This document shows, in pieces, positions 6,905 through 14,830 of a stretch of 15,424 nt of DNA. The translations under genes and the position numbers were made by a program. Source of the stretch: an uncultured Prevotella sp. (GTDB lineage Bacteria; Bacteroidota; Bacteroidia; Bacteroidales; Bacteroidaceae); contig URLQ01000061.1 in assembly GCA_900548745.1 (NCBI GenBank), positions 1 to 15,424 on the forward strand. The letters run 5' to 3'. The notes beneath the pieces were generated by a model, which did no database searches, was not told where the DNA came from, and saw only the letters and a list, made by a program, of their open reading frames with translations. Position 1 is the first letter of the stretch. Each line of letters opens with the position of its first letter.

Positions 6905-8623
6905 TTATTCATACCATTCAATATCCGAAATGCCTCCACACTCATTCAGCGTATAAACAATCATACGGTTCTGACTATCGGTAAAGATCCAATATTTGTA
7001 TGACTTCTCATAATAAGGGCTATCAAGACCGTCGCCTATGGTCAGAGCTATGCCGCTCTTTCCGAATTCGGCACCAAGATTGGTGTCATCAAGCGGCAAG
7101 AAACTATAATTGCAGTAATGAACCTTCCTGACAGGCACGGTGCCACCCAAACTGTATGGAACATAGATATTTGCCTTGGGTATGAAAGCAAGCGTAGGTT
7201 TGGCGTTTAGATCTGTCTCTATGGCATGCGCTCCGGCATAATCAACTACATTTTCGCCCAATCCATTGGATGAGGAAAGATTATTGGCAAGGAACTTAAG
7301 ACTGTAATATTGGAGTTGTCCGTTATCTTCGTAGGAAGCATTCTTGGTGACGCTTATCGTAGCCTCTTTCTCTTTTTTCCAAATGCCATCAGCTGTAATA
7401 ACACCTTTCTTGTTTATAGTAAAGTGATGGGAATACTCGGAGCCATCAACCATACAGGCATGAATAAATCCGTCAAATTTACGGTATTTGGAAAAAGCAA
7501 TTCCGTTGGAGGGGACAAGATACATACAGGTTCCGCCCTTCCAGACATTACATTCCGTTATATCATACTGATCGGCAGGTACACCTGGAGCCGATTTCAA
7601 CTCCGGATACTGGAAGGCTGCTTGCGGATCTGTAGCGGTAAAGTAGTAGTCGGATATGACACTGTTGGCATCAGGACTATCAAAGCGGTATGCGAAACTG
7701 TTTTCCATCTCCTCGGCTGTAGGCTTCTTTGTGCCGACAAGCGCACGACAGGTTATTTTTCCATTGGCTATGGCTGAGCCTGACATACAGTCTGCCTGAA
7801 CAAGAGTTGTCCCCTCTGAAAGATAGTTCCATGTAGGTGCCGACAAGCTGCCAGTTTCTTTATCTCCGTCATTGGAACGAGAGAAGTTCTTTGTATTCAA
7901 CACTACGTCTTTGGCTGTCAACAAGTCATCAAAATACTCAACGGTACCTGAAGCTGTATATTTCTGTCCGCTGACACCTGTATAGGTGCCAAGCTGAGAG
8001 AACCATTTTGCAACACCTACAACATTGTTCATCCTTGCCCCTGATTCATTGTCTATACCATAGCTCAACACGAGCGCACCATACTTGCCAACATGGGTCG
8101 TCTCCTTCCATGCGCAATATGTGTTGGAAGGCAAAGAATACATACCAGTCTCTCCCGTTTCAACCTTATAGAACAACAAGTCAACGACTTCGCCGTACAT
8201 GCGAGTGTTGTTTGAAGCATCGAGCCTCACATTTTTCACTGTATCCATGACGGTGCCTGAAATGCCATAATCCGTAAAGATCACTTTATCTCCACGCCAA
8301 CTGAACTTGTTACCACCAGAAAAGCTAAACAGTCCGTTTGAACCAGACTGCAAGGAGCTTACACCTGGTTTCCAGTCTATATCCTTGAGAGTAAGAGGAA
8401 GATGCAACTCCTCTGTCGAAATATGAATCTTTGAACCTAACGGCAATTCGTATGTCCTGTTGTCATAATATGCCGTAAAGCTACCATTCTCGCCCACCTT
8501 AATAGAAGACGTTAACGGTAAAGCGTATTTTTCCAAACCTTTTTCCACGGAAAACATGGTCTGGGCACAGACTGTAGAGAGTGGAAGACCAAACAGTCCG
8601 ACAATAATCATATATTTATTCAT
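6905..8623 (-). CDS. Secreted protein of unknown function, 572 aa
   Basis: I do not recognise a family. The signal peptide spans about residues 1-20 (cleavage near VCA-Q), with no lipobox. The mature N-terminus holds two related segments, KYALPLTSSIKV (32-43) and TYELPLGSKIHI (57-68); the first closely resembles EYSFPITSSITV in the 724-aa protein upstream. The rest is rich in beta-prone, Gly/Ser/Thr/aromatic sequence with recurring phrases: YSLPSNTYCAW near 162-172 and MYLVPSNGIAF near 367-377 look like parts of two repeated domains. No catalytic motif, membrane anchor or T9SS-like tail is visible. It starts 87 nt after the 724-aa gene and ends 18 nt before the next. An extracellular binding role in the B12 locus is plausible but unsupported by any known domain. 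Confidence 0.8.
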   Translation of the reverse strand: MNKYMIIVGLFGLPLSTVCAQTMFSVEKGLEKYALPLTSSIKVGENGSFTAYYDNRTYELPLGSKIHISTEELHLPLTLKDIDWKPGVSSLQSGSNGLFSFSGGNKFSWRGDKVIFTDYGISGTVMDTVKNVRLDASNNTRMYGEVVDLLFYKVETGETGMYSLPSNTYCAWKETTHVGKYGALVLSYGIDNESGARMNNVVGVAKWFSQLGTYTGVSGQKYTASGTVEYFDDLLTAKDVVLNTKNFSRSNDGDKETGSLSAPTWNYLSEGTTLVQADCMSGSAIANGKITCRALVGTKKPTAEEMENSFAYRFDSPDANSVISDYYFTATDPQAAFQYPELKSAPGVPADQYDITECNVWKGGTCMYLVPSNGIAFSKYRKFDGFIHACMVDGSEYSHHFTINKKGVITADGIWKKEKEATISVTKNASYEDNGQLQYYSLKFLANNLSSSNGLGENVVDYAGAHAIETDLNAKPTLAFIPKANIYVPYSLGGTVPVRKVHYCNYSFLPLDDTNLGAEFGKSGIALTIGDGLDSPYYEKSYKYWIFTDSQNRMIVYTLNECGGISDIEWYE

Positions 8624-8646
8624 GGCTAATAGTCAAATAATTATAA

Positions 8647-8693
8647 GGAGGCTAACACAGGGACATAGGATGCACATCACTGCATTTGCCTCC
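8647..8693 (-). promoter_or_regulatory. Intercistronic hairpin between the two large secreted-protein genes
   Basis: GGAGGC (8647-8652) pairs with GCCTCC (8688-8693), and an inner stem ATGCA/TGCAT (8670-8674 with 8681-8685) encloses a 6-nt loop. On the minus strand it is followed by the AT-rich TTATAATTATTT. It could act as a partial terminator or as an RNA-processing site setting the ratio of the 724-aa and 572-aa products. Confidence 0.4.
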
Positions 8694-8710
8694 ATACTAT
8701 CTTTTAATGA

Positions 8711-10885
8711 TTAATTCTTTAGCTCATAGCTATAAGCAAAGTACTTTGCACCTTGTTTGAATACAACAAGGGCAACCTTGTCACCTGTACTGTCTTTTGC
8801 CGTAAAGACTGCAACTCCTGAGAACTCACAAGCGACACCGTCCTTTGAGAATGTCATAGGAGTTGTAGTGGTATCAACAGTAACACCTGGGTTCCCAACA
8901 TTAGCCGCCATATAATCCTCACAGGTTGTGACAACTGTGAAATCGGTGAATGAGGACAAGTCAGGGAACTCTGCCACACCATTTGCAATAACAGTGCGTG
9001 CGCCTTCGTCGTCAAGATCAAGCTTAACCCAAGAGCGGTCTATCATATTGCCGGTGCTTTTTCCGAAATGCTGGATGGCTTCGTCAAGAGTATCATAATT
9101 TGTCTTGGTGTCACCTTTCCACTGTTCAAAGACAAGTCCGTTCTGCTCTGCCAGATATACAGGAGTGTATTTGCCAGTAAGCGGACTGAACAACACATAC
9201 ACATCTATCTTCTTTGCACCACCGAAACATGGGGCTTTGCCGAAAGAATATTCTGTGTTAAACGGAACGGCAAAGACATCCGTGTCATCATAGTCTACAT
9301 CAAGTCTGGCAAACGCCACATAGCCGGAGCCGCCTGACATGGAATATCCATTGCGAAGTGTGGACTCGCTTATATCCATACGCTTGTTAAATGCCATTCC
9401 ACCATTTATCATGCCCTGTCCAAGCATAAGATAACTACCGACAGAAGCCGACTTCATCAGATTCTTTGTATAGTAGCCGTAGGCTGTGGCTACATTCTTC
9501 AGTTGTTCCACTGCCTCTTCCCAATCCATCTTTTTGTCCGAAGGTATGCTCGAAGCGTCTATCTTCTGCGCCTGAGCATAATATGTGGCATATTCTGCAA
9601 ACTCTTTGTCTGACTTAAAGGAATACAACGATGTTGTGCTACCGATAGCGTCCTCGGCATATTGACCTGCCGCTATAAGCTCATCTACGGAAAGTGGCTT
9701 TATATATATGGTGTCATGTTTCTCCACATATACAGTGTCGTGTACTTCCACTATTACTGGTTCCGGGTAGGTTGAAGAACGACGGATTGCTGTTCCTGCT
9801 GGTATGACGACCTTCTTATATATATTAAAGGTGTTGTCTGCCTTTTTCTTGAACTTGCAAATTACCATTCCGTTCTGTGATACAAGTGTGTTCCTGTCTT
9901 GGATTGTAAACTCCGGATAGTCTTGACTTGCTTTTGAGTAATCCATGTTTTCCGGCAATTCTGTTCCAGACAACACCATAAAATCAAAGCCATCAGGGTC
10001 GTTCAGTCCATCTTTCCAGAAATGGAAGTCGAAGTTCTTACCCATTGCTATATCCCATTCGTCAGGGAAACTGGCATTCAATTCTATACCCTCAAGCTTC
10101 ATGCTCACCTTGCCTGTATTCACATGGTATGGAATTCCATCAATAGTAAAACATTTGTTCGTTTCCGGATTTGCCCTGAACTTCAGTTCTATCATGGAGT
10201 CTTTCTCGGCGGTATTGTCATCAGACACACGTGCCTTGAACTTCCAGTAGTCTGTAACATTGTTTATATTCAAATCCTTTGTTGCCACCTTGTCAACTGT
10301 TGCATTAAGCGAAGTGAAATCGTATGCATCTCCGTTCTGCACATCACGGTTCACCATAATATACGTGTTTGTCAGCTCATTGTATATCCATGCCCATTTA
10401 CCATCCTTTCCAAAATTCTTAATCGCAAAAAAGTCACCAGACGAACCGCTGATGCAAGCACCAAGGTTCTCCTGTGGGTTGCTCTTATGGGCGAGTATTT
10501 TTATATCCTCTCCTTCTTTTGTGTCTTCTTTAGTAGCACGCACCATAAGTTGCACACGTTTGTAATCGTTTGTCGTGAAATCTATCTCCCATACATGATC
10601 GGCAATAAGATGGCCGTCAACGTATTCCGTAACTCCACTTTCAGACTTCTGAGTGTCTGTGCTGAACGAAGTCTGGAAATCTGCCTTCATTGTTTTATAG
10701 TCTGACTTGAACTGGCGTTCTACTTCTACGACTTCCGGTTTCCAGAGTTCCTTATCGGTAACTGTAATAGATGACGTTATCGGGAAAGAATATTCTTTTC
10801 CATTTGAAGTTACAGTGAAAGAACTCTGTGCTGATGCAGAAAGAGTCATTGCACCAGCCAATATTGAGAATAAAATCTTTTTCAT
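8711..10885 (-). CDS. Secreted protein of unknown function, 724 aa
   Basis: I do not recognise a family. A signal peptide (about 1-20, cleavage near ASA-Q) is followed by SFTVTSNGKEYSFPITSSITV (22-42), which resembles the mature N-terminus of the 572-aa protein. Residues about 45-360 look like beta-rich domains. A linker with the alternating phrase VHDTVYVEKHDTIYI (381-395) leads to a partly helical stretch (about 400-485), and a second globular part ends at 724 with no sorting tail. There is no lipobox, membrane segment or evident active site. Its ATG overlaps the stop of the 137-aa gene by one base (TAATG), implying translational coupling, so both should be made together under the second riboswitch. 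An extracellular or periplasmic role linked to corrinoid uptake is inferred from position only. Confidence 0.82.
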   Translation of the reverse strand: MKKILFSILAGAMTLSASAQSSFTVTSNGKEYSFPITSSITVTDKELWKPEVVEVERQFKSDYKTMKADFQTSFSTDTQKSESGVTEYVDGHLIADHVWEIDFTTNDYKRVQLMVRATKEDTKEGEDIKILAHKSNPQENLGACISGSSGDFFAIKNFGKDGKWAWIYNELTNTYIMVNRDVQNGDAYDFTSLNATVDKVATKDLNINNVTDYWKFKARVSDDNTAEKDSMIELKFRANPETNKCFTIDGIPYHVNTGKVSMKLEGIELNASFPDEWDIAMGKNFDFHFWKDGLNDPDGFDFMVLSGTELPENMDYSKASQDYPEFTIQDRNTLVSQNGMVICKFKKKADNTFNIYKKVVIPAGTAIRRSSTYPEPVIVEVHDTVYVEKHDTIYIKPLSVDELIAAGQYAEDAIGSTTSLYSFKSDKEFAEYATYYAQAQKIDASSIPSDKKMDWEEAVEQLKNVATAYGYYTKNLMKSASVGSYLMLGQGMINGGMAFNKRMDISESTLRNGYSMSGGSGYVAFARLDVDYDDTDVFAVPFNTEYSFGKAPCFGGAKKIDVYVLFSPLTGKYTPVYLAEQNGLVFEQWKGDTKTNYDTLDEAIQHFGKSTGNMIDRSWVKLDLDDEGARTVIANGVAEFPDLSSFTDFTVVTTCEDYMAANVGNPGVTVDTTTTPMTFSKDGVACEFSGVAVFTAKDSTGDKVALVVFKQGAKYFAYSYELKN

Positions 10886-11298
10886 TACTTTGTTACCTTT
10901 TTAGTTGAACCATCTGTGAATTTTAAAATGTAGACTTGTCCCGGTACAATTTTGCTAACCTTGCATCCGTTCAGGTCGTAGACTGCCTTCACTGCTCTAC
11001 CGGTCTCTGCGGATAGTCCACCAATGCCATCGGTAGAAAAATCATGATAAACGGCTGTTATCAAACCTACATTTGACAAATCTACAACTACAGAAGATTG
11101 GTCTGCACTCATGGGAGTTACAGTCAAACGACCATCTGCCGTCTGAATCACAGGGTCCTCCGTAAAGGCGACATACTTGGCATCGCCAGATTTCAACATT
11201 ACGCACACTGCATTACGCGCGTTCTCACTTGTGTCTGAAGCCGACACATTGGCAGCACCAAATAATGACAATGCTGCAAGAAACATCAGTTTCTTCAT
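10885..11298 (-). CDS. Small secreted protein with T9SS-like tail, 137 aa
   Basis: First gene after the second riboswitch. Residues 1-20 form a signal peptide (cleavage near VSA-S). The mature part, about 115 aa, has the pattern VCVMLKSGDAKYVAFTEDPVIQ then LTVTP, which I recall from short Bacteroidales exported proteins of unknown role. It ends in a tail (about 107-137: AVYDLNGCKV, GQVYILKFTDG) resembling the short T9SS-type sorting signal, like those of the two downstream paralogs. No catalytic motif. The single-base overlap with the 724-aa gene suggests coupled translation and perhaps a joint complex. The start at 11298 is the only ATG giving a proper signal peptide and lies about 82 nt after the aptamer. 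Confidence 0.8.
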   Translation of the reverse strand: MKKLMFLAALSLFGAANVSASDTSENARNAVCVMLKSGDAKYVAFTEDPVIQTADGRLTVTPMSADQSSVVVDLSNVGLITAVYHDFSTDGIGGLSAETGRAVKAVYDLNGCKVSKIVPGQVYILKFTDGSTKKVTK

Positions 11299-11317
11299 TT
11301 TATTATAACTTATTTAT

Positions 11318-11369
11318 AGTCCGCCACCGAGCAGACCCATTAAACTTTGTTCAAGCAGGTTTTCGGACT
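11318..11369 (-). promoter_or_regulatory. Candidate expression-platform hairpin of the second riboswitch
   Basis: AGTCCG at 11369-11364 (minus strand) pairs with CGGACT at 11323-11318, closing a long loop between the aptamer's B12-box-like segment and the start codon of the 137-aa gene at 11298. The position fits a ligand-dependent translational or transcriptional switch. No clean T tract follows, so control of translation is the more likely mode. Confidence 0.4.
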
Positions 11370-11380
11370 TGTGCATGCAA

Positions 11381-11499
11381 AAGCAGTGTCTTCTCCCTTT
11401 TTGGAATGACTTTCCATAGATATACTACTCCGTTTAGCAATCACCGCAGTCGGTGCTGTAATCCAATCTCAGGATTTTCCCTCTCAGCATTACTTGCTT
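11381..11499 (-). ncRNA. Diverged cobalamin-type riboswitch aptamer (second copy)
   Basis: On the minus strand the element follows the cobalamin aptamer order. A closing helix AAGCAAGT (11499-11492) pairs with ACTGCTT (11387-11381) with one bulged A. Then come the conserved GGGAA (11481-11477), a short AATCC/GGATT stem, an ACCGACTGCGGTGAT segment in place of the usual CCGCnnCTGTAAT core, a TGGAA/TTCCA hairpin, and AGAAGAC (11394-11388) matching the middle of the B12 box. The usual GCCACTG and GGGAAGG parts are absent or changed, so it may bind a different corrinoid, bind weakly, or be decaying. It fills the 223-nt gap between btuG and the 137-aa gene. I see no promoter just upstream, so it probably acts inside a longer transcript. 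Confidence 0.65.
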
Positions 11500-11521
11500 C
11501 ACTTGAAACGTCTTGTCATAA

Positions 11522-12664
11522 TTACTTTTCCGGACTATAAGATGTTCTGCTTAAAGCAACAACATGTCCAGGATTCAGTCCCTGCAACTTTAACTTTGTA
11601 AATTCCACCTTCTCAGGATCAAATTCATAAAGATAGCCGTTTGTGGCATAGCTACGAGCATCGGTTACATATAAATGTCCCGAATATGGACTTATATAGA
11701 TGCAGTATGGCGATTGCATCTGCATTATTGTTTCAACGGCAAAATTGTATTTTCCAAAGCCTTCATATTCTTTCATCGACGGAAGGTCTATCGAATGGAC
11801 GCTATACTTATAACCACCATCTGCACCACTTGAATAAGAAAACTCTGAACCTATCAAATAGAAACGGTTCTCATAAACACAATTATAAGTGGCAGGAAAA
11901 TCATACACCCTGAATTCCTCTGTCGACATATCAAGAACTATTGTCTTTGGCTTTGTGTCATAATAATCGCCTGCGGAATTAATACATATAAACTGACCAC
12001 ACTGCGACATTGTTCCATACAGGTTTATACAGCCTACGTCAATACGGCGGAGTTCTTTCATCGACTCCACGTCAACAACGGATATTGTAGACTCATATTG
12101 ATGGTCCTTCTCCTGGAATGAATAACCTCCGGTATTGGCAACAAAGAGTTTGCCTTCATAATAGGCTATACCCTCTGGCTCATACCCCACCTTGCAAGTG
12201 GCAACAATCTGCTTGGTGACAAGGTCTACCTTTGCCACATATCCTTTATTTGCATATGATGTACAAAAAAGATAACGCTTTCCATCCGTGGCAAGTCTAC
12301 GGTTGTTAGGAATATCTTCTGTCGCAGCAATGGCCTTACCGTCGGGATACATATACTGTATGATATTCGACCAATTGACAGACACAGCAATCAGTGTATC
12401 ATTAACCTGAATTATATCGTTGCCTGTATCTCCAAGGTGCATACCTGGATTCTGTTGCTTGAACCATCCATTGGTTAGTACTCCATTGTCTACATAAGAT
12501 ATGGTTGAGTTGTCCAAGCCCCAAAGTCCTTCACACAAGACAAGGAGTCTGTCGCCACTGCCACTTTCCGTAGGCATGTCTGTATCATCGGCGGGATCCA
12601 TCGAGCACGAAACAAACAGACAAGCAATAACAGTAAATATTGATATAAGAAATCTTTTGCTCAT
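11522..12664 (-). CDS. btuG: BtuG-like surface lipoprotein, YncE-type beta-propeller (corrinoid capture)
   Basis: A 380-aa lipoprotein. The signal peptide ends in LFVSC with the lipidated cysteine at residue 20, followed by SMDPADDTD, whose acidic residues fit the Bacteroidetes lipoprotein export signal for the cell surface. The rest reads as beta-propeller blades with YncE-like phrases: GYVAKVDLVTKQIVATCKVG, EPEGIAYYEGKLFVANTGG, STISVVDVESMKELRRIDVG and SGHLYVTDARSY. BtuG proteins of Bacteroides bind B12 very tightly and form a lid on BtuB. Here the gene starts 6 nt after the btuB stop in a riboswitch-led operon, which strongly supports that role. Assignment to BtuG rather than another YncE-type surface protein rests on this context plus the fold; individual corrinoid-contacting residues cannot be identified by eye. 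Confidence 0.83.
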   Translation of the reverse strand: MSKRFLISIFTVIACLFVSCSMDPADDTDMPTESGSGDRLLVLCEGLWGLDNSTISYVDNGVLTNGWFKQQNPGMHLGDTGNDIIQVNDTLIAVSVNWSNIIQYMYPDGKAIAATEDIPNNRRLATDGKRYLFCTSYANKGYVAKVDLVTKQIVATCKVGYEPEGIAYYEGKLFVANTGGYSFQEKDHQYESTISVVDVESMKELRRIDVGCINLYGTMSQCGQFICINSAGDYYDTKPKTIVLDMSTEEFRVYDFPATYNCVYENRFYLIGSEFSYSSGADGGYKYSVHSIDLPSMKEYEGFGKYNFAVETIMQMQSPYCIYISPYSGHLYVTDARSYATNGYLYEFDPEKVEFTKLKLQGLNPGHVVALSRTSYSPEK

Positions 12665-12670
12665 TTTCTT

Positions 12671-14593
12671 CTACAATTCAAGTTTTATTGTGAATTTCCA
12701 ATTTCGACCTGGCATAGGATAGCGTTTGACGACCTCATGCCTTGAATCTGTAACATTGTTACACTCCACTGTGCCTTGCAAGACCATGCCATTCTTCAAC
12801 ATAAACCGCTTGTTGAGCTTCAAATCCACGGTATACCAATCACTAAGCAAATCATCACTGTTATTTGAGACCAAAGCAAAACGCTCGCCTGTATACAAGA
12901 ATGAAGTACACAGAGAGTATGAGTCATAACCAAGGTCGACAATCAACGAACCTGAATGCAACGGAGAATAAGGCACATAATGCTTATATTCCGGGTCGGA
13001 AGGCATACTGTAGTCACGGTCACTCTGACAGGTGTAATTAGCATTCGTGGCAAGTGAAAATTTTCCCCACTCATGATCATAACCGCCCGAAAGCGACAAT
13101 CCTAAAGACTTAACCATTCCGAAGTTTACCATCGACCAACGGAACTGGCATTTCATAGGTATTGCAACTATCTTATCCTCAATCTCATTATAATAACCGT
13201 CAATGACAAAATGGAGCGCTTTTCCACGATAATCAATTCCTGCATCCCACTGCGAAGTATATTCAGGTTTCAAACTTGTACTGCCGACAAGAGTATAATA
13301 CAAGTCGTTCAATGTTGGAGCCCTGAATATCCGCTTATGAAAAGCCCTAAACACCCAAGCATTCTTTTTATACGAAGCAAGAAACATTGGTGTCAGCCTC
13401 TTCAATGGCGATGCCTGCCCCTTTGTGTGGTCCTGAATATGAGTATACAACAAAGCAACATTAAACTCAAGTCCCCTATAGGAAGCTATCGCAGAAAGCA
13501 AACTCTTTGAGTCTATACGGTAAACATAATTAAACTTGTAAACGTCGCAGTTCAAATCTGTCCAACGCAAATCCGTACTCGCCGTCAAAGAAAGCCATCT
13601 CCAGTTATAAGAACCCGAAACTGAACCATAAACATCCTGCTGTGTATAATGATTGTTACAATACATTGCAGAAGCATTGGTAGAAGGATCCTGCAGATAA
13701 TGAAGATAATCAAACGAATATTTCAAATTGGCTCGCAAACCAAATTTCTCCCAAAGCTTCTTATACGTTGTCTGAACAAAAAAGTTCTGGTCCCATTGGC
13801 GGTCTGTAGAGTCCCATTGGTCTGTAAGGCGACGTATAACCGGACCAGGCAATCCTCTTTCTGAATTATAATAATATATATGAGTTGTAAAACCTTTATA
13901 GAAACCAGCAGCCTCTAAACGATAAAAGGAAATATCTGAATTATGGCGTCTACCTATAGTATCCTCGGATGCAGACTTAAACTTGAATTTATAATCTCCA
14001 TCTGTATGTTGGTATTCAGCATCGACAAAGAAATAATTTTTTAAAGAAAAATATCCTTTAACCTTATTCAAGCCAAAAGAACCATTACCATACTCAACAT
14101 TCAGTGTTGTTTTATCTGGTCTCTTTGTCTGCATATAGACTGTAGCAGCTGATGCATATTCCGAAGCAGACTGTAAGCGTTCGTTCTTGTTTGCATTATA
14201 CAAAGATACTGACTCCATATTGGATAAAGAATATTTACCTAAGTCTACCTGACCGTTTTGTGCATTGGTAATCCGAATACCGTCAAGGTATACACCTACA
14301 TGCTGTGAGCCAAGAGAACGGACATTTACAGTCTTAAGACCTCCCAAACCACCATAGTCCTTTATCTGAACACCCGAAAAATACTTCAAAGCATCAGCAA
14401 CGGATGTTGTTGACAAGTTATGCAAAGTCTCACCAGAAATTGTTTGACTTGGGGTAAGATAATGAGGACGCTCACCAACACACGTCACAGATGATAGAGT
14501 AAAGACTGTATCATTATAATTAGTAAGTTTTCCTTGTCCTAAGCAAGACAAACTCAATAAAAGCAGACAACAAATTAATATATAATTTTTCAT
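12671..14593 (-). CDS. btuB: BtuB-like TonB-dependent outer membrane corrinoid receptor
   Basis: A 640-aa TonB-dependent receptor. A signal peptide (about 1-19) leads to a mature start containing NDTVFTLSSVTCVGERP, which covers the expected TonB-box region. The plug domain follows (SVADALKYFSGVQIKDYGG, VNVRSLGSQHVGVYLDGIRI, QVDLGKYSLSNMESVSLY). The remainder alternates aromatic beta strands of a 22-strand barrel and ends YPMPGRNWKFTIKLEL, a typical receptor terminus with an aromatic near the end. There is no N-terminal carboxypeptidase-like domain, so it is not a SusC-type protein, and its length matches BtuB. It would move cobalamin and other corrinoids across the outer membrane using TonB-ExbBD energy, with BtuG as surface partner. 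The cobalamin riboswitch upstream fixes the substrate class. Confidence 0.92.
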   Translation of the reverse strand: MKNYILICCLLLLSLSCLGQGKLTNYNDTVFTLSSVTCVGERPHYLTPSQTISGETLHNLSTTSVADALKYFSGVQIKDYGGLGGLKTVNVRSLGSQHVGVYLDGIRITNAQNGQVDLGKYSLSNMESVSLYNANKNERLQSASEYASAATVYMQTKRPDKTTLNVEYGNGSFGLNKVKGYFSLKNYFFVDAEYQHTDGDYKFKFKSASEDTIGRRHNSDISFYRLEAAGFYKGFTTHIYYYNSERGLPGPVIRRLTDQWDSTDRQWDQNFFVQTTYKKLWEKFGLRANLKYSFDYLHYLQDPSTNASAMYCNNHYTQQDVYGSVSGSYNWRWLSLTASTDLRWTDLNCDVYKFNYVYRIDSKSLLSAIASYRGLEFNVALLYTHIQDHTKGQASPLKRLTPMFLASYKKNAWVFRAFHKRIFRAPTLNDLYYTLVGSTSLKPEYTSQWDAGIDYRGKALHFVIDGYYNEIEDKIVAIPMKCQFRWSMVNFGMVKSLGLSLSGGYDHEWGKFSLATNANYTCQSDRDYSMPSDPEYKHYVPYSPLHSGSLIVDLGYDSYSLCTSFLYTGERFALVSNNSDDLLSDWYTVDLKLNKRFMLKNGMVLQGTVECNNVTDSRHEVVKRYPMPGRNWKFTIKLEL

Positions 14594-14610
14594 AGATATA
14601 TTTATATTCT

Positions 14611-14631
14611 GTTACCATCCCACGGGTAAAC
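14611..14631 (-). promoter_or_regulatory. Hairpin between riboswitch and btuB start (expression platform)
   Basis: On the minus strand GTTTACC (14631-14625) pairs with GGTAAC (14616-14611) with one bulged T. The loop CGTGGGAT lies 17 nt after the B12 box, and the stem ends 17 nt before the btuB ATG. In cobalamin riboswitches a hairpin at this place makes a loop-loop contact with the aptamer and blocks translation when the ligand is bound; that role is inferred here from position. There is no T tract, so translational control is likelier than termination. Confidence 0.55.
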
Positions 14632-14647
14632 AAGAAACATACAGCAA

Positions 14648-14795
14648 GGCAGGTCTTCTGGCTTCCCATCCAAATGTAACGCCTTCCCATCAACACAGTG
14701 GCTATATGTTACATTCTTATAAAGACGGATTACAGCAGCGGGACTGCACAGGATTTTCACCTGCTTCCCTATTAATCATATACTGAACCATTGCC
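14648..14795 (-). ncRNA. Cobalamin riboswitch controlling btuB-btuG
   Basis: On the minus strand all main parts of the cobalamin aptamer are present. The closing helix GGCAATGGT (14795-14787) pairs with ACCTGCC (14654-14648) with an AT bulge. GGGAA lies at 14769-14765, followed by a CAGG/CCTG stem and the CCCGCTGCTGTAATCC core, then GCCACTG and GGGAAGGC in the long side arm, whose ATGTAAC/GTTACAT helix closes it. The B12 box AGCCAGAAGACCTGCC is at 14663-14648. The ligand is expected to be adenosyl- or another cobalamin, turning off btuB and btuG when B12 is plentiful. Confidence 0.95.
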
Positions 14796-14799
14796 GTTT

Positions 14800-14830
14800 C
14801 AAAGATAACGCAAGGCGAGAGCAGAACCAA
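14800..14830 (-). promoter_or_regulatory. Promoter of the btuB riboswitch transcript
   Basis: On the minus strand TATCTTTG (14807-14800) is an exact Bacteroidetes -7 box and TTG (14830-14828) lies 20 bp upstream as the -33 element. Transcription would start around 14793-14796, almost exactly at the first paired base of the riboswitch. The -7 box is the left edge of the first 74-bp repeat unit. Confidence 0.7.

Noticed and set aside
11381..11499. TPP (thiamine) riboswitch, suggested by two CTGAGA strings
   Set aside because: The thiamine core segments, including the ACCCTTTGAACCTGAT-like block, are absent, whereas the order of GGGAA, core and AGAAGAC fits the cobalamin type.
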